Source: Neolentinus lepideus HHB14362 ss-1
Taxonomy: Eukaryota; Basidiomycota; Agaricomycetes; Gloeophyllales; Gloeophyllaceae
Assembly (NCBI GenBank): GCA_001632425.1
Contig: KV425623.1
Span: forward strand, 141,010 to 158,578
Direction: 5' to 3'
DNA: 17,569 bases
Part shown: in pieces, positions 17,053 through 17,569 of the stretch
How the letters are laid out: every line of letters begins with the position of its first letter
Position numbering within the stretch: the stretch's first letter is position 1
Program-made: the position numbers and the translations under genes
Notes under the pieces: generated by a model
What the model was told of the DNA's origin: nothing
What the model saw: only the letters and a program-made list of their open reading frames with translations
Database searches by the model: none

Positions 17053-17569
17053 ACGAAGGGTAATATAGTTCAGAGGGGATGGGTGGTGGTGAGACGTATA
17101 GGTGGGGCTAAAGGAAGGTTGGCGCCAAGTCGCTACTTGGCGGCAGTCTGTAGGATGAAGGCGACGCTATGCGCTATGTAGCGCTATATGTGCGGCGCTG
17201 TATGGGCGCTGTATGATGGTCCTCTTGCTCGGCGCTATGTGGTCTTCGACGCTCTATAGTGGAGCGCTGTTGGTAGTCGCTATCTCTAACTCGGACGTAT
17301 GTTGACTCTGATTAGTACTATGCTACAGCGCACGAGGCTGTCTTTGAGAAGGGAACGTATATGTGGTGACTTACGAACAGCGACGCTACGCTGGTGTACT
17401 CTGTCGCTATCTCTGGGTGAAGTCGGAGGTACGCAAGAGTACCTAAACGCGGGTTGTAAGATGGACTAAGAAAGCTCTGGCGCAAGACTGAAATCTGAAG
17501 TGTGTGGTGAAGAATGACTTGTTGTGCGGATAGTAAAGTAATGGCTTAAATACATAAGAAAGACTACTC
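17053..17569. other. CpG-rich unassigned sequence with GCGCTATG-type repeats
   Basis: No coding frame. Short related words recur (GCGCTATG, GGCGCTGTATG, GTCGCTATCTCT) and CpG is frequent, unlike most of the window. The end turns AT-rich (TTAAATACATAAG). It could be a promoter region, or an LTR or untranslated part of a younger element cut by the window edge. Confidence 0.35.

Overview
The window looks like a transposon graveyard from a filamentous fungus, most likely a basidiomycete (Agaricomycetes). The pointers are a LINE reverse transcriptase of the type common in those genomes, a Ty1/copia remnant, short introns of 45-95 nt with GTAAGT/GTATGT/GTACGT-type donors, and proline/tyrosine-rich or acidic low-complexity ORFs typical of fungal transposon proteins. 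I see no intact host gene, no rRNA or tRNA gene and no CRISPR array. The organism assignment is inference.

Layout. 1-541 is one arm of an inverted repeat whose partner lies at 8357-8922. The 7.8 kb between them holds: a 5'-truncated LINE (543-2159) and its 3' tail; a Pro/Tyr-rich fragment on the minus strand (2494-2730); a non-autonomous terminal-inverted-repeat DNA element (about 2733-3610); a second LINE 3' scrap plus a 117-bp fold-back (3786-3941); a decayed plus-strand gene or genes (4192-6570); and a decayed four-exon minus-strand gene (6751-8070). From 8357 the right arm continues to about 9365. It is followed by a striking 3.3-kb palindrome (9762-13059) whose two 1537-bp arms are almost identical.

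The palindrome and the 1-541/8357 arms share the terminus CACCWWATGCTGTAGT and related internal modules. I read them as one fold-back element family that I cannot assign to a named superfamily. The right part of the window holds unassigned degenerate sequence (13060-14373), an acidic ORF (14374-14724, minus), the 3' end of a copia element with its probable LTR (14939-15931, minus), and two plus-strand ORF remnants (16224-17052). The last 0.5 kb is CpG-rich and compositionally different.

A common theme is decay by CpG transition. From 9999 to 12822 there is a single CpG. Of 13 premature stops in frames I judged coding, 11 are TGA, as expected from CGA arginine codons. The LINE has lost the first Asp of its FADD motif (now FAND) by a change that fits CpG to CpA, and the copia RNase H has Cys where conserved Arg is expected. 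The two palindrome arms are nearly identical despite being CpG-stripped, so they were duplicated or homogenised after that decay. The genes here do not form a pathway. The coherent story is successive element insertion, capture or bracketing of gene fragments, methylation-type mutation, and later homogenisation of a long palindrome that could make hairpin RNA.
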